Assembly (NCBI GenBank): GCA_963708245.1
Contig: OY970201.1
Location: 7,378,001 to 7,442,000, forward strand
DNA: 64,000 nt
Direction: 5' to 3'
Source: CAVYXK01 sp963708245
Lineage (GTDB): Bacteria; Pseudomonadota; Alphaproteobacteria; Acetobacterales; Acetobacteraceae
Shown here: positions 34,908 through 43,830 of the stretch, piece by piece
Numbering within the stretch: the first letter of the stretch is position 1
How the letters are laid out: every line of letters begins with the position of its first letter
Translations under genes and position numbers: made by a program
Notes under the pieces: generated by a model
Seen by the model: the letters and a program-made list of their open reading frames with translations, nothing else
Database searches by the model: none
Told to the model about the DNA's origin: nothing

Positions 34908-35780
34908 ATGGCGACTGATAGCTGGATCAACGAGACGCTCTACCGCGACTGGGGGCAGCGCTTCCTGGTACGGCGTGAGTTAGCGCGCGTGCAGAGCGGA
35001 TTCCAGGACATCGTGGTGTTCGAGAGCTTCTCCCACGGGCGGGTGATGCTGCTGGACGGGGTGGTGCAGATCACCGAGGCCGATGAGTTCGTCTATCAGG
35101 AGATGATCTCGCATGTGCCGCTGCTAGCGCATGGCGCGGCAGCTTCAGTGCTGATCATCGGCGCTGGCGACGGCGGGGTGCTGCGCCGCGTGCTGGCGCA
35201 TCGCGGCGTGCGGCGGGCGGTGATGGTCGAGATCGATGGCGAGGTGATCCGGCTGGCGCGTGAGTTCCTGCCCGCCATCGGGGGCGAGGCGTGGGACGAT
35301 CCGCGCTCCGAAGTGATCGTGGGTGACGGAATCGACTATGTAATGCGCGCGTCTGACGCGGCGTTCGATGTGATCATCGTGGATTCCACCGACCCGATCG
35401 GTGTCGGCGAGGTCCTGTTCACCGATGCGTTCTACGCCAACTGCGCGCGTATCCTGACCGTGCGCGGGGTGGTGGTGAATCAGTGCGGCGTGCCGTTCAT
35501 GCAGGCGGACGAGCTGCGCGAGACCAGTGCGAGGCGGGCAAAGTTCTTCCCTGAGGTCACCGCTTATATTGCCGCAGTGCCGACTTACGTCGGGGGTTTC
35601 ATGACGTTGGGCTGGGCGGCGAAGGATCCAGGGCTTACCGCGGTGCCGGTGGAGGAGATTCGCCGGCGAGCAGAAACGGCCGGTGTTCTCGGCGCAACCC
35701 GGTATTGGACGCCAGAGATCCACGCTGGTTCATTCAACCTGCCGCCTTACATTGCTCAGGAGCTGCCGCGAGCGCGGTAA
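34908..35780 (+). CDS. speE: Spermidine synthase
   Basis: 290 residues from the ATG at 34908. It has the N-terminal strand domain (FQDIVVFESFSHGRVMLLDG), the GAGDGG motif that binds decarboxylated AdoMet, GDGIDYV and the catalytic DSTDPIGVGEVLF. It transfers aminopropyl to putrescine. It forms a two-gene operon with speD, set between flagellar gene groups. Confidence 0.93.
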   Translation: MATDSWINETLYRDWGQRFLVRRELARVQSGFQDIVVFESFSHGRVMLLDGVVQITEADEFVYQEMISHVPLLAHGAAASVLIIGAGDGGVLRRVLAHRGVRRAVMVEIDGEVIRLAREFLPAIGGEAWDDPRSEVIVGDGIDYVMRASDAAFDVIIVDSTDPIGVGEVLFTDAFYANCARILTVRGVVVNQCGVPFMQADELRETSARRAKFFPEVTAYIAAVPTYVGGFMTLGWAAKDPGLTAVPVEEIRRRAETAGVLGATRYWTPEIHAGSFNLPPYIAQELPRAR

Positions 35781-35821
35781 GCCGGCCATCGATCGTGGCG
35801 GCTTCGATCGCCTTCAATCGA

Positions 35822-36415
35822 TCAGCGTGGGGTGGACGCGGGAATATTTGACTGCCCCTCGGGCAGCACCCGCTCATACAGCGCCGCCAGCGGGACCGAT
35901 ATGCCAACGCTCGGCAGCGCCACCTCTGCCTCGGCTCCGGCAATTGATTCGAAAGTCCATACAGCGCCTTGCCGTCGATAGGCGTGCACTAGCATCTCGT
36001 CCTGGAAGATTTCGATAATCTCCTGCACACCCTCTACCGCTTGCAGGTCCGATCGCTTCTGGTCCCATTCGCGCTTGTGCTGCAACTCCGACGGTGAGAT
36101 CACCTCGAACAACACCCGAGGCAGGCTTCCGCACCGGATCGTGGCATCGGGAATCCGGGCCGTGTCGCGCCGCTCGTATTGTGGCACGGCGCCGCTGCCG
36201 ACCTCCGGCCTGCATTTGGGATGGCCGCGCAGGCGGTTGTAGAGCTCGCCAGCCAAGCTGTTGAGGATGGCGCCGTGATCCGGGCTGGGTGCCGCATGCG
36301 CGACGATCGTGCCGCGGACAAGCTCGTAGCGCCAGGCGGAGCCAAACTCGGACTGGTCGGTCCGCAAGAAGGTATCGGCTTCAAGGAACTGGGTGTTGCG
36401 TGCTGCTGTATCCAT
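35822..36415 (-). CDS. Uma2 family (DUF820) putative endonuclease
   Basis: 197 residues with the PD-(D/E)xK-like pattern of Uma2 proteins: FGSAWRYELVRGTIVAHAAP, RIPDATIRC, VLFEVISPSE and KRSDLQAVEGVQEIIEI. Such genes are widespread in cyanobacteria and mobile regions; biological role is unclear. It runs against speE and is read toward it. Confidence 0.75.
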   Translation of the reverse strand: MDTAARNTQFLEADTFLRTDQSEFGSAWRYELVRGTIVAHAAPSPDHGAILNSLAGELYNRLRGHPKCRPEVGSGAVPQYERRDTARIPDATIRCGSLPRVLFEVISPSELQHKREWDQKRSDLQAVEGVQEIIEIFQDEMLVHAYRRQGAVWTFESIAGAEAEVALPSVGISVPLAALYERVLPEGQSNIPASTPR

Positions 36416-36615
36416 TGCGGTCTATGGTAGCACGGTCTGGATCGCTTTGCCACGGACAGCCGGCTCGACCGGCAGGGGTCAAGCGGAGTCGCAATGCCGC
36501 GGCTCGCGGCGACGCGACAGACCTCGCGCTGCGCTCTCCCGATAGGTCGTTGCCGATGACTCTGGCGAGGCCGATCAGGATTCTCAGAACCTTGTTGGCT
36601 ACCGACGCTATCCGC

Positions 36616-37350
36616 TTACCGGAAGCTCTGCACCAGACTCCCGGCGACCAGCCGCCAGCCATCGACCAGCACGAAGAACACCAGCTTGAACGGCAGTGAC
36701 ACCACGCTGGGCGGTAGCATCATCATGCCCAGGCTCATAAGCACGCTCGCCACCACCATGTCGATGACCAGGAACGGCAGGAACAGCAGGAACCCGATCT
36801 CGAAGGCGCGCCGCAACTCGCCCACCATGAAGGCCGGGATCAAAGCGCGCCACGGCGTCTGATCCGGACTTGCCGGCGTCGGCAGGTTGCCGACATCCAG
36901 GAACAGCCGAAGATCCTCGGGCCGCAGATTGTGTGTCATGAAGGTCCGGAACGGCTCGGCGGCGCGGCGCAGCCCCTCCATGTCGTCGATATGGCCCTGT
37001 GCCATCGGCAGCAGGCCGGCGGCCCAGGATTGTTGCAGCACAGGCTGCATCACGAAGAACGTCAGGAATAGCGCGAGCCCGATCAGCACCATGTTGGGCG
37101 GTGTGCTCTGCGTGCTGAGCGCGCTGCGCAACAACGACAGCACGATGACGATGCGCGTGAAGGCGGTCATCATCACGAGCAAACTCGGAGCCAGCGACAG
37201 CACGGTGACCAGGGCAGTGATCTGCAGGAGCCGGCTGGTCATGCCGGCCTGTCCGGTTCCGCCCAGATCGATGCTCAGCGACTGCGCATGCGCCAGCGCT
37301 GGCAGCACCAGCGTGGCCAACGCGACGAGCAGAGCGCGTCCACGAGTCAT
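36616..37350 (-). CDS. fliP: Flagellar type III export membrane protein FliP
   Basis: 244 residues with cleavable signal peptide (LLVALATLVLPALAHA), LVMMTAFTRIVIVLSLLRSA, and the C-terminal block IPAFMVGELRRAFEIGFLLF ... VDMVVASVLMSLGMMMLPP with a final LVDGWRLVAGSLV, all FliP hallmarks. FliP forms the core of the export gate with FliR and FliQ. It overlaps fliO by ATGA. Confidence 0.96.
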   Translation of the reverse strand: MTRGRALLVALATLVLPALAHAQSLSIDLGGTGQAGMTSRLLQITALVTVLSLAPSLLVMMTAFTRIVIVLSLLRSALSTQSTPPNMVLIGLALFLTFFVMQPVLQQSWAAGLLPMAQGHIDDMEGLRRAAEPFRTFMTHNLRPEDLRLFLDVGNLPTPASPDQTPWRALIPAFMVGELRRAFEIGFLLFLPFLVIDMVVASVLMSLGMMMLPPSVVSLPFKLVFFVLVDGWRLVAGSLVQSFR

Positions 37351-37631
37351 TCTTGCAGGTGTCCCGGCGTTGCCGGATCGATCCAGCCAACCACAAGGTC
37401 CTGCCCGGGGCTGGTCAGCAACACCACCTGCCGGTCGGCGCAGCGCACCAGGTGGAGCCGGCGCCGCGCATCCAGAGCAATCACGTCCTGGACCGACAGC
37501 AAGCGTCCGCTCACCGGGGGACGTCGCGCCAATCCGGTGAGCCGCGCCGCCCGGCCAGCCAGCCAGATCAGCGCGAGGACTGCGGTCAGCGCGGCGACGG
37601 CGGTGAGCAGAGAGGTGGAACCCGACAGCAT
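37347..37631 (-). CDS. fliO: Flagellar biosynthesis protein FliO
   Basis: 94 residues from the ATG at 37631. One membrane helix (LLTAVAALTAVLALIWLAG) and a small cytoplasmic domain with RLLSVQDVIALDARRRLHLV and RQVVLLTSPGQD, as in FliO. FliO helps assemble the FliP ring. Directly upstream of and overlapping fliP. Confidence 0.85.
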   Translation of the reverse strand: MLSGSTSLLTAVAALTAVLALIWLAGRAARLTGLARRPPVSGRLLSVQDVIALDARRRLHLVRCADRQVVLLTSPGQDLVVGWIDPATPGHLQE

Positions 37632-37668
37632 GTGCGGCCTTTTGCCGGAGAGAGAATAAGAGCTGGAA

Positions 37669-37989
37669 TCAGGGATCGGGCGGCGGCATCCCGAGCGCAT
37701 GCGCGAGCGTGTCGAGGTCGCCGCGCAGCGTCATCAACTCCGTTCGCACGTCATGACCTTGCTCCGGCGCCAGGTCGAGTGCCCTTGCGCAAAGCAGTCC
37801 GACATGAGCCGTAAGACCGGCGAGATCTATCTGCTCACCCGCTTCGGCCAGCACACGGGCCAAGCGCGCCGTCGCCGCAAGCGAGCGGGCAAAGTTGCGC
37901 ACGGCTTCCACCGGCTCATCCGGGAAACAGCCATCTTCCGCGAGCCCCAGTCGAGTCGATAGGAACGGTGCGTGCGGTGGTGTTCGCAT
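37669..37989 (-). CDS. Small helical protein upstream of fliO
   Basis: 106 residues from the ATG at 37989 (divergent from flgB). All-helical with AVRNFARSLAATARLARVLA and a Pro-rich end. Not recognised; its position at the head of the fliO-fliP operon suggests a flagellar role. Confidence 0.55.
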   Translation of the reverse strand: MRTPPHAPFLSTRLGLAEDGCFPDEPVEAVRNFARSLAATARLARVLAEAGEQIDLAGLTAHVGLLCARALDLAPEQGHDVRTELMTLRGDLDTLAHALGMPPPDP

Positions 37990-38084
37990 GGCGCCAGTAA
38001 AGCGCGCCTGCCTTACCGAATCGTTGCCTCGCCGCGGCGTGCAGTTAACCGGCCGTTCAGCGACACGGGCGCAGTCTGCGGTGC

Positions 38085-38477
38085 GTGGACCCGACGCAGC
38101 TAAACCTGTTCGACTTGGCGGAGCGCCGGCTTGCCTGGCTGGACCAGCGGCAGGGGGTGTTGGCGCAGAACATCGCCAATGCCTCCACACCTGGCTGGGT
38201 GCCTCGAGACGTGCCGTCCTTCGCAGCGAGCCTTGCCGCGGAAACGGGCACCAGACTGGCGCAGACCGAGCCAGGTCATCTTGCCGGCACCGCCGATGAC
38301 ATCCTCGCCGGAGATACCCCGCGGCCGACCGCTCGCGCGCCCGATGGCAATGCCGTGGCAATCGACCAGCAGCTCGCGGAAGTTGCCGACGGGCAGACCG
38401 CCCAGGAACTGGTGAGCAGCATCTACAAGACGTATCTCGGCATGTTCAATACCGCACTGGGTCACAGCAGTTCATGA
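38085..38477 (+). CDS. flgB: Flagellar rod protein FlgB
   Basis: 130 residues from GTG 38085. It has the rod-family N-terminus RRLAWLDQRQGVLAQNIANA (normally ANIANADTPG; here ASTPGW) and the C-terminal helix with YKTYLGMFNTAL. FlgB is part of the proximal rod. It opens the flgB-flgC-fliE-fliQ-fliR-flhB operon. Confidence 0.9.
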   Translation: MDPTQLNLFDLAERRLAWLDQRQGVLAQNIANASTPGWVPRDVPSFAASLAAETGTRLAQTEPGHLAGTADDILAGDTPRPTARAPDGNAVAIDQQLAEVADGQTAQELVSSIYKTYLGMFNTALGHSSS

Positions 38478-38490
38478 CGATGGGGCAGGC

Positions 38491-38898
38491 ATGGAGCTGA
38501 ACAAAGCGCTCAGCATCTCGGCGAGCGGGATGGATGTAGAGACCACGCGGCTGCGCGTGATCGCGGAGAATTTGGCCAACGAGAACACCACCGGTTCGTC
38601 GCCAGGCGCGGATGCGTATCGGCGCAAGACGGTGACGTTCGGCAGCCGCATGGACCAGGCTATCGGCGCCGAGCTCGTCACGGTGACGAAGATCGGACAG
38701 GACACAAGTGACCTGCCTCTGCACTACGATCCATCGAATCCGGCGGCGAACGCCGATGGTTACGTGAAGATGCCGAACGTCAACAGCTTCGTCGAGATGA
38801 TGGACATGCGCGACGCGGAGCGCTCGTACCAGGCAAATCTCGCGGTGATGCAGACGACGCGAAGCATGCTCTCGCGGGCGATCGACCTGCTGAAATGA
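38491..38898 (+). CDS. flgC: Flagellar rod protein FlgC
   Basis: 135 residues with LSISASGMDVETTRLRVIAE, NLANENTT, the YDPSNPAANADGYVKMPNVN motif and the C-terminal RSYQANLAVMQTTRSMLSRA typical of FlgC. Proximal rod component. Overlaps fliE by ATGA. Confidence 0.95.
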   Translation: MELNKALSISASGMDVETTRLRVIAENLANENTTGSSPGADAYRRKTVTFGSRMDQAIGAELVTVTKIGQDTSDLPLHYDPSNPAANADGYVKMPNVNSFVEMMDMRDAERSYQANLAVMQTTRSMLSRAIDLLK

Positions 38899-39203
38899 GC
38901 GGGATCACCACCATTACGGTCACTCCCTCGGCGGCGGCCGATGCTTATAGCCGTACCGCGGCGGGTGGGGCGCCGGAAGCTGCGCCGGCGGATTTCGGCG
39001 CGACGTTGCAGCGTGCGCTCGGCGATGCGGTCGCGACGGGGGAGCAGGCCGAGGCGAAGGCGGCGCAAGCGATCCAGGGCGGCGGCAATATCACCGAGGT
39101 CGTTACCGCGATTTCCCGTGCCCAGCTTGCGTTGCAGTCGGCAACCGCGATCCGCGACCGCGTCGTGCAGGCATATCAGGACATCATCAAGATGCCGATC
39201 TGA
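38895..39203 (+). CDS. fliE: Flagellar hook-basal body protein FliE
   Basis: 102 residues ending in the FliE C-terminal helices (TEVVTAISRAQLALQSATAI and RDRVVQAYQDIIKMPI). FliE joins the MS ring to the rod. Short gap (51 bases) to fliQ. Confidence 0.93.
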   Translation: MSGITTITVTPSAAADAYSRTAAGGAPEAAPADFGATLQRALGDAVATGEQAEAKAAQAIQGGGNITEVVTAISRAQLALQSATAIRDRVVQAYQDIIKMPI

Positions 39204-39254
39204 CCGGAAGTTGATGTACGACGAGCGAGGTGGTCTGAGCGAGAATCGTCGCGA

Positions 39255-39527
39255 ATGAACGAGGCTGATCTGGTCGCTCTGATGCACGACAGCATGCTGG
39301 TCGTGCTGAAACTAGCCGGCCCGTTGCTAGGCGTGGGACTCTTGGTCGGGGTGCTGGTCTCGCTGCTGCAGGCGATTACCCAGGTGCACGAGGCGACGCT
39401 GGCCTTCATCCCCAAGCTGCTGGCGCTCGGCGTGGCGATGGCGCTGCTCGCTCCCTTCATGATTGCGACCCTTACGACCTTCGCACACGTGCTGTTCGAC
39501 CACATCATCACGATCGGCACTTCATGA
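39255..39527 (+). CDS. fliQ: Flagellar export membrane protein FliQ
   Basis: 90 residues with two membrane helices (VLKLAGPLLGVGLLVGVLVS and LGVAMALLAPFMIATLTTF) around LLQAITQVHEATLAFIPKL, the FliQ pattern. Component of the export gate. Overlaps fliR by ATGA. Confidence 0.95.
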   Translation: MNEADLVALMHDSMLVVLKLAGPLLGVGLLVGVLVSLLQAITQVHEATLAFIPKLLALGVAMALLAPFMIATLTTFAHVLFDHIITIGTS

Positions 39528-40306
39528 GCCAGGCCGACGCGGCGCTGCTTGCCGCATTGCCGGGCTTGGCGTTCGCCTTCGTGCTGGTGCTGGCACGTAC
39601 CGGGGCGGCGATCATGCTGCTGCCGGGCCTCGGCGAGGTGGATCCGCCTGCCATCGTACGCGCAGGTCTCGCTATTGCGCTGACCGTGCTGATCCTGCCG
39701 GCAATCGCGCCGCTGGTGCCGCCAGTGCCGGTCGGCACGGCTGCCGCCGCGGCGATGGTCGCCGCCGAGGTGGTCACCGGGCTGTGGCTCGGCTGGCTGG
39801 CGCGCATGCTGGCGATGGCGCTGCCGATTGCCGGGCAGTTCCTGTCGTACATGCTGGGCGTCTCCAACGTGTTGCAACTGGACCCGGAGTTGGGTGCCCA
39901 GACTTCGGCGCTGGGGCGGTTATTCTCGCTTGCCGTCCCGGTGATGCTGCTTAGCTCGGGCCTCTATGCGCTGCCGGTGGCTGCGTTGGCGGGTAGCTAT
40001 CGCCTGATCGCGCCGGGCGTGCTGCTACCGGTTGGCACCGGTACCGAGGCGGCGGTGCGAGCGATGGCGGACGGCTTCGGTCTAGCGCTGCGATTGGCCT
40101 CACCGCTGGTGATCGCCGGGCTGGTGTGGCACGTGGCGGCGGCGCTGCTGGCCCGGCTGGTGCCCCGCGTGCAGGTGTATTTCCTCGCGTTGCCGGGACA
40201 GATCCTGGGCGGGCTGGTGCTGCTGGCGGCGCTCGCGGCATCGATCTTTGGCGCTTGGCAGGAGGCCGTGCGAGCCGGGTTCGATACGCTACCGGGACTG
40301 CACTGA
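39524..40306 (+). CDS. fliR: Flagellar export membrane protein FliR
   Basis: 260 residues, about six membrane segments; AFVLVLARTGAAIMLLPGLG at the start and PRVQVYFLALPGQILGGLVL near the end are FliR landmarks. It completes the export gate with FliP and FliQ. Six bases before flhB. Confidence 0.94.
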   Translation: MSQADAALLAALPGLAFAFVLVLARTGAAIMLLPGLGEVDPPAIVRAGLAIALTVLILPAIAPLVPPVPVGTAAAAAMVAAEVVTGLWLGWLARMLAMALPIAGQFLSYMLGVSNVLQLDPELGAQTSALGRLFSLAVPVMLLSSGLYALPVAALAGSYRLIAPGVLLPVGTGTEAAVRAMADGFGLALRLASPLVIAGLVWHVAAALLARLVPRVQVYFLALPGQILGGLVLLAALAASIFGAWQEAVRAGFDTLPGLH

Positions 40307-40312
40307 TCGCCT

Positions 40313-41389
40313 ATGGCTGACGCAGAGGGACTCGGCGGTGACCGGACGGAAGCACCCACTGCGCGGCGGCTGCAGCGCGCGCGCGAGGCCGGCCAGGCGC
40401 CGATCTCGCACGAGCTTGCGGGGCTCGCTGTGCTGGCCGCCGGCACGGTGATGCTCGGCGTGGCGGCGCCGGCCGGCACCGGGCAGCTTACGCGCCGGCT
40501 CGCAGTCTTCTTCGCGCATGCCACCATGCCGCCGGCGATGGCCTTCCGGCTCGCGGCGGAAGCCGCGCTCAGCACCATCCTGCCGGTCACGGCGGCGGCG
40601 CTGTTTTGCGGCGCCGCCGCGGTGCTGCTGCAGAGCGGGTTCCTGTTCAGTGCCGCGCCGCTGCGGCCGAACCTGAGCCGGATCAATCCGGTAGCCGGGC
40701 TGCGTCGTCTGTTCAGCTTTCAAAGCGCGATCGAGGCCGGGAAATCCGTCATCAAGCTTGTTGCGACGATGGTGGCGCTGTGGCGCGTGCTGAGCGGCGA
40801 TCTGCCGCAGCTCATGGCCGCACCGTTCCGCGATACGCATGGCCTGCCGGCAACGGCGCTGCTGCTTTCGTTGCACGTGATGCTGGCGGTGCTTGTGGTG
40901 CAGGCCGCCGTCGCGGTGCTCGATCTTGTAGTGGTCAGGGTCAGGCACGCGCGCAACCTGCGCATGAGCCGCGTGGAGGTGCGCGAGGAGCAGAAGGAGC
41001 TGGAGGGCGATCCAAAGATCAAGGCCCGGCTCAGACGGTTGCGGCTGCAACGGGCACGACGGCGGATGCTGGCGGCAGTCCCCAAGGCAACGGTCGTGAT
41101 CACCAATCCGACGCATTACGCTGTCGCGCTGTCATATGATCGCGCGAAGAACAGGGCGCCCACCGTCGTCGCCAAGGGAGTGGACTTCATGGCGGAGCGG
41201 ATTCGGGAGATTGCCATCGCGAATGCGGTGCCATTGGTCGCCAACCCGCCGCTCGCTCATGCGCTGTATCGGCTGGAGCTGGATACCGATATTCCGCCGG
41301 AGCATTACAAGGTGGTCGCCGAGATCATCGCCTATGTCTGGCGTCTGCGCGGCCGGCTGTCCGGCCTTGGTGCCGCGGTTGGCGCATGA
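40313..41389 (+). CDS. flhB: Flagellar export switch protein FlhB
   Basis: 358 residues: N-terminal GDRTEAPTARRLQRAREAGQ, four membrane helices, and the cytoplasmic domain with the self-cleavage motif in VVITNPTHYAVALSY (Asn-Pro-Thr-His). FlhB controls the switch from hook to filament export. Intact, and coupled to the next small gene by ATGA. Confidence 0.96.
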   Translation: MADAEGLGGDRTEAPTARRLQRAREAGQAPISHELAGLAVLAAGTVMLGVAAPAGTGQLTRRLAVFFAHATMPPAMAFRLAAEAALSTILPVTAAALFCGAAAVLLQSGFLFSAAPLRPNLSRINPVAGLRRLFSFQSAIEAGKSVIKLVATMVALWRVLSGDLPQLMAAPFRDTHGLPATALLLSLHVMLAVLVVQAAVAVLDLVVVRVRHARNLRMSRVEVREEQKELEGDPKIKARLRRLRLQRARRRMLAAVPKATVVITNPTHYAVALSYDRAKNRAPTVVAKGVDFMAERIREIAIANAVPLVANPPLAHALYRLELDTDIPPEHYKVVAEIIAYVWRLRGRLSGLGAAVGA

Positions 41390-41618
41390 CGGAAGCCGCG
41401 AACGCGATCGGTGCAGGCGCTGCCGATGTCGCGCATAATCTCGACAACCTGCTGACCACCGTGGCGGTGGATGCCGCGTTGGCGCGTCCGTCGGGCTGGG
41501 GGAGCTGGGCCGGGTGGCTTTTCTGCGCAAGCCGTTCGCCGCCGCGGTCCTGCTTGACCTTCTCGCCGGCCTGATCGCATCCAGTGCGGCCGCATCCGGC
41601 GTAGCCGAATCGGCCTAG
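41386..41618 (+). CDS. Small membrane protein after flhB, frameshifted
   Basis: The first frame gives TEAANAIGAGAADVAHNLDN and continues to ARPSG. The second, shifted by -1 at the G run 41493-41502, gives GELGRVAFLRKPFAAAVLLD and a hydrophobic end to the TAG at 41618. Together they make a plausible protein of about 77 residues with one membrane segment. Read literally the first frame stops at 41574 after 62 residues. Role unknown. Confidence 0.5.
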
Positions 41619-41652
41619 TTCATGCAATGTTCTTGCCTTGCCCAGCTACTTC

Positions 41653-41667
41653 GAACAGGATGAAAAC
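41653..41667. promoter_or_regulatory. Candidate SOS (LexA) box of recA
   Basis: GAAC-N7-AAAC differs by one base from the alphaproteobacterial LexA consensus GAAC-N7-GAAC (read as GTTC-N7-GTTC on the other strand) and lies about 145 bases upstream of recA. Confidence 0.5.
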
Positions 41668-41810
41668 GAATGGTTAAGATCACGGAAATGCGAGGGTTGC
41701 CATCGTGTTCACTTGCGGCCAGGGCACTGGTCTGCAATCATAGCGCGAGTGATACGCCGAAAGACAGAACGTAGGGTTGCAATCACGCTCTGGCATAGAG
41801 GATCGCCCGG

Positions 41811-42851
41811 ATGGAAAAGAACAAGGCGTTGGATGCCGCTGTCGCACAAATCGAGCGGGCCTTCGGCAAGGGCTCGATCATGCGCATGGGTGCGCGGGCG
41901 GGCGATGAGCAGATCGAGGTGATCCCCTCGGGCTCGCTGGGCCTTGATCTCGCGCTCGGCATTGGCGGCCTGCCGCGGGGACGGATCGTCGAGATCTACG
42001 GGCCGGAGAGCTCCGGCAAAACAACGCTCGCCCTGCACGCGATCGCCGAGGCGCAGAAGCGCGGCGGCATCTGCGCGTTCGTGGATGCGGAGCACGCGCT
42101 CGATCCGGGCTATTCACGCAAGCTCGGTGTCGATGTCGATAACCTGTTGATCAGCCAGCCCGATGCCGGCGAGCAGGCGCTCGAGATTGCCGACACGCTG
42201 GTGCGATCCGGTGCGATCGACGTGCTGGTGGTCGATAGCGTTGCCGCGCTGGTGCCGCGTGCCGAGCTGGAAGGAGAGATGGGCGACAGCCACATGGGCC
42301 TGCACGCCCGGCTCATGAGCCAGGCATTGCGCAAGCTCACCGGCAGCGTCTCGCGCTCGAACACTATGCTGGTCTTCCTCAACCAGATTCGCATGAAGAT
42401 CGGTGTCATGTTCGGCAACCCGGAGACCACTACCGGCGGCAATGCGTTGAAATTCTATGCCTCGATCCGCCTCGAAATCCGCCGCATCGGGCAGATCAAG
42501 GAGCGCGACGAGGTTGTCGGCAATCAGACCCGTGTTAAAGTCGTGAAGAACAAACTCGCGCCGCCGTTCCGCCAGGTGGAGTTCGACATTATGTACGGTG
42601 AGGGAATCAGCAAGGTGGGCGAGCTGATCGATCTCGGCGTGAAAGTCGGCGTGGTGGAAAAATCCGGCGCGTGGTTCAGCCATGACAGCCAGCGGATCGG
42701 CCAGGGCCGGGAGAACGCCAAGCAGTTCCTGCGCGACCACAAGGATGTCGCCGAAGTGATCGAGCGCAAGGTGCGCGAGCAATCGGGCGTGGTGGCCAAC
42801 GCCATGCTTGCGACTGAAGACATGGACGAGGAGGCCGAGGCCGCTGAGTAG
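41811..42851 (+). CDS. recA: Recombinase RecA
   Basis: 346 residues, full length. Walker A GPESSGKTT, the EHALDPGYSRKLGVD segment, Walker B VLVVDSVAALVP, DNA-binding loop L1/L2 region (GDSHMGLHARLMSQALRKLT, IRMKIGVMFGNPETTTGGNA) and an acidic tail. RecA promotes homologous recombination and LexA cleavage. Start ATG 41811 follows AGAGGAT. Confidence 0.98.
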   Translation: MEKNKALDAAVAQIERAFGKGSIMRMGARAGDEQIEVIPSGSLGLDLALGIGGLPRGRIVEIYGPESSGKTTLALHAIAEAQKRGGICAFVDAEHALDPGYSRKLGVDVDNLLISQPDAGEQALEIADTLVRSGAIDVLVVDSVAALVPRAELEGEMGDSHMGLHARLMSQALRKLTGSVSRSNTMLVFLNQIRMKIGVMFGNPETTTGGNALKFYASIRLEIRRIGQIKERDEVVGNQTRVKVVKNKLAPPFRQVEFDIMYGEGISKVGELIDLGVKVGVVEKSGAWFSHDSQRIGQGRENAKQFLRDHKDVAEVIERKVREQSGVVANAMLATEDMDEEAEAAE

Positions 42852-43278
42852 GCGGAGCCCCCTCCCGCTGCCGCTTGAGGCGGCCGATCACGCGCTTGTT
42901 GCGGCTGCCAACGATGTGCTGGCGCAGCATTACCGGCCGTTCTGGCACTCGGTGGCGGCAGCGGTGCGTGGCGCCGATGGACGTATTTGGACCGGCATTC
43001 ACTTCGGCGCGACGGTCGGACGCATGTCAGTCTGTGCCGAGCCAATCGCGCTCGGGCGCGCGTTGTTGGAAGGCGACGGCACCGTCGAGATTGTTGTCGC
43101 GGTGCGACATCCGAAACCGGATGAGATCGACCGCGAGATGGCCGTGGTATCGCCCTGCGGGGCTTGTCGCGAACTGATCCTGGATCATTGGCCGGATGCG
43201 CTCGTGATCGTGAAAGATACAGTCGGGCTGGTGAAGTTGCCTGTCCGCGCTCTGTTGCCCAGCCCGTATCGGCGCTGA
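42808..43278 (+). CDS. Cytidine/blasticidin deaminase-like zinc enzyme
   Basis: The conserved protein begins near EAADHALVAAANDVLAQHYR and carries the zinc and catalytic residues in RMSVCAEPIALGRAL and VVSPCGACRELILDH. About 145 residues, the single-domain CDA size. No good start lies between the recA stop and the conserved part; either the ATG at 42808 inside recA or a CTG at 42844 is used. Probable role is pyrimidine salvage or deamination of a related nucleoside. Confidence 0.78.
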   Translation: MRLKTWTRRPRPLSRRSPLPLPLEAADHALVAAANDVLAQHYRPFWHSVAAAVRGADGRIWTGIHFGATVGRMSVCAEPIALGRALLEGDGTVEIVVAVRHPKPDEIDREMAVVSPCGACRELILDHWPDALVIVKDTVGLVKLPVRALLPSPYRR

Positions 43279-43489
43279 GGACACTGTCCTTCGCAACCGG
43301 ACCCATTTCACCTCGTCGTGAAGCGCCATAGGTGATCTCACCGGAATGTCAGGTAGGTGCCGGGGCCACAGCCTTCTTTCTGCCAAACCTTATTCCCCAT
43401 CTAAGTCCGCTTGTCGGAAGGCCTCGCGAAGTGCCGCTTTACGGCGGCGTGAAAGCTTTCATTTGTCGATTCCTGTAAAGGAGACGGAC
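43279..43489. other. Intergenic region before the YxWxPGHW gene pair
   Basis: About 210 bases; only the ribosome site AAAGGAGA before 43490 is recognisable. Confidence 0.4.
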
Positions 43490-43810
43490 ATGGTTGTTAG
43501 ACGCGTTGCAAGCTCGCTTGCGGCACTGGCCGCTGGTTGCTGGTGCATGGCGTTCGCCGCGCCGGCCTCGCCGCAAACGGTTGTCGTGGCGCCGACCGCA
43601 CCGCCGCCGCCCGAGGTAGAGACTATTCCCACGCCTCCGGCGTCTGTCGATGTATGGACCCCTGGTCACTGGGCCTGGAGCGGAGCGAACTGGACCTGGA
43701 TGCCGGGTCAGTACGTGGCCCGTCCGGCGCCGCAGGCGACGTGGGTCCCTGGTCATTGGGAAGCAGGATCAGGCGGGTACGTTTGGGTGGATGGGCACTG
43801 GGCCGGCTGA
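43490..43810 (+). CDS. Exported YxWxPGHW-repeat protein
   Basis: 106 residues from the ATG at 43490 after AAAGGAG. A signal peptide (ASSLAALAAGCWCMAFAAPA) is followed by a Pro-rich stretch and three WxPGHW-type units (VWTPGHWAW, TWVPGHWEA, WVDGHWAG). Such repeats occur in secreted or outer-membrane-associated proteins of unknown function in Proteobacteria. Paralogue of the next gene. Confidence 0.75.
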   Translation: MVVRRVASSLAALAAGCWCMAFAAPASPQTVVVAPTAPPPPEVETIPTPPASVDVWTPGHWAWSGANWTWMPGQYVARPAPQATWVPGHWEAGSGGYVWVDGHWAG

Positions 43811-43830
43811 CCTGCATCGGGGAGAGCGAC

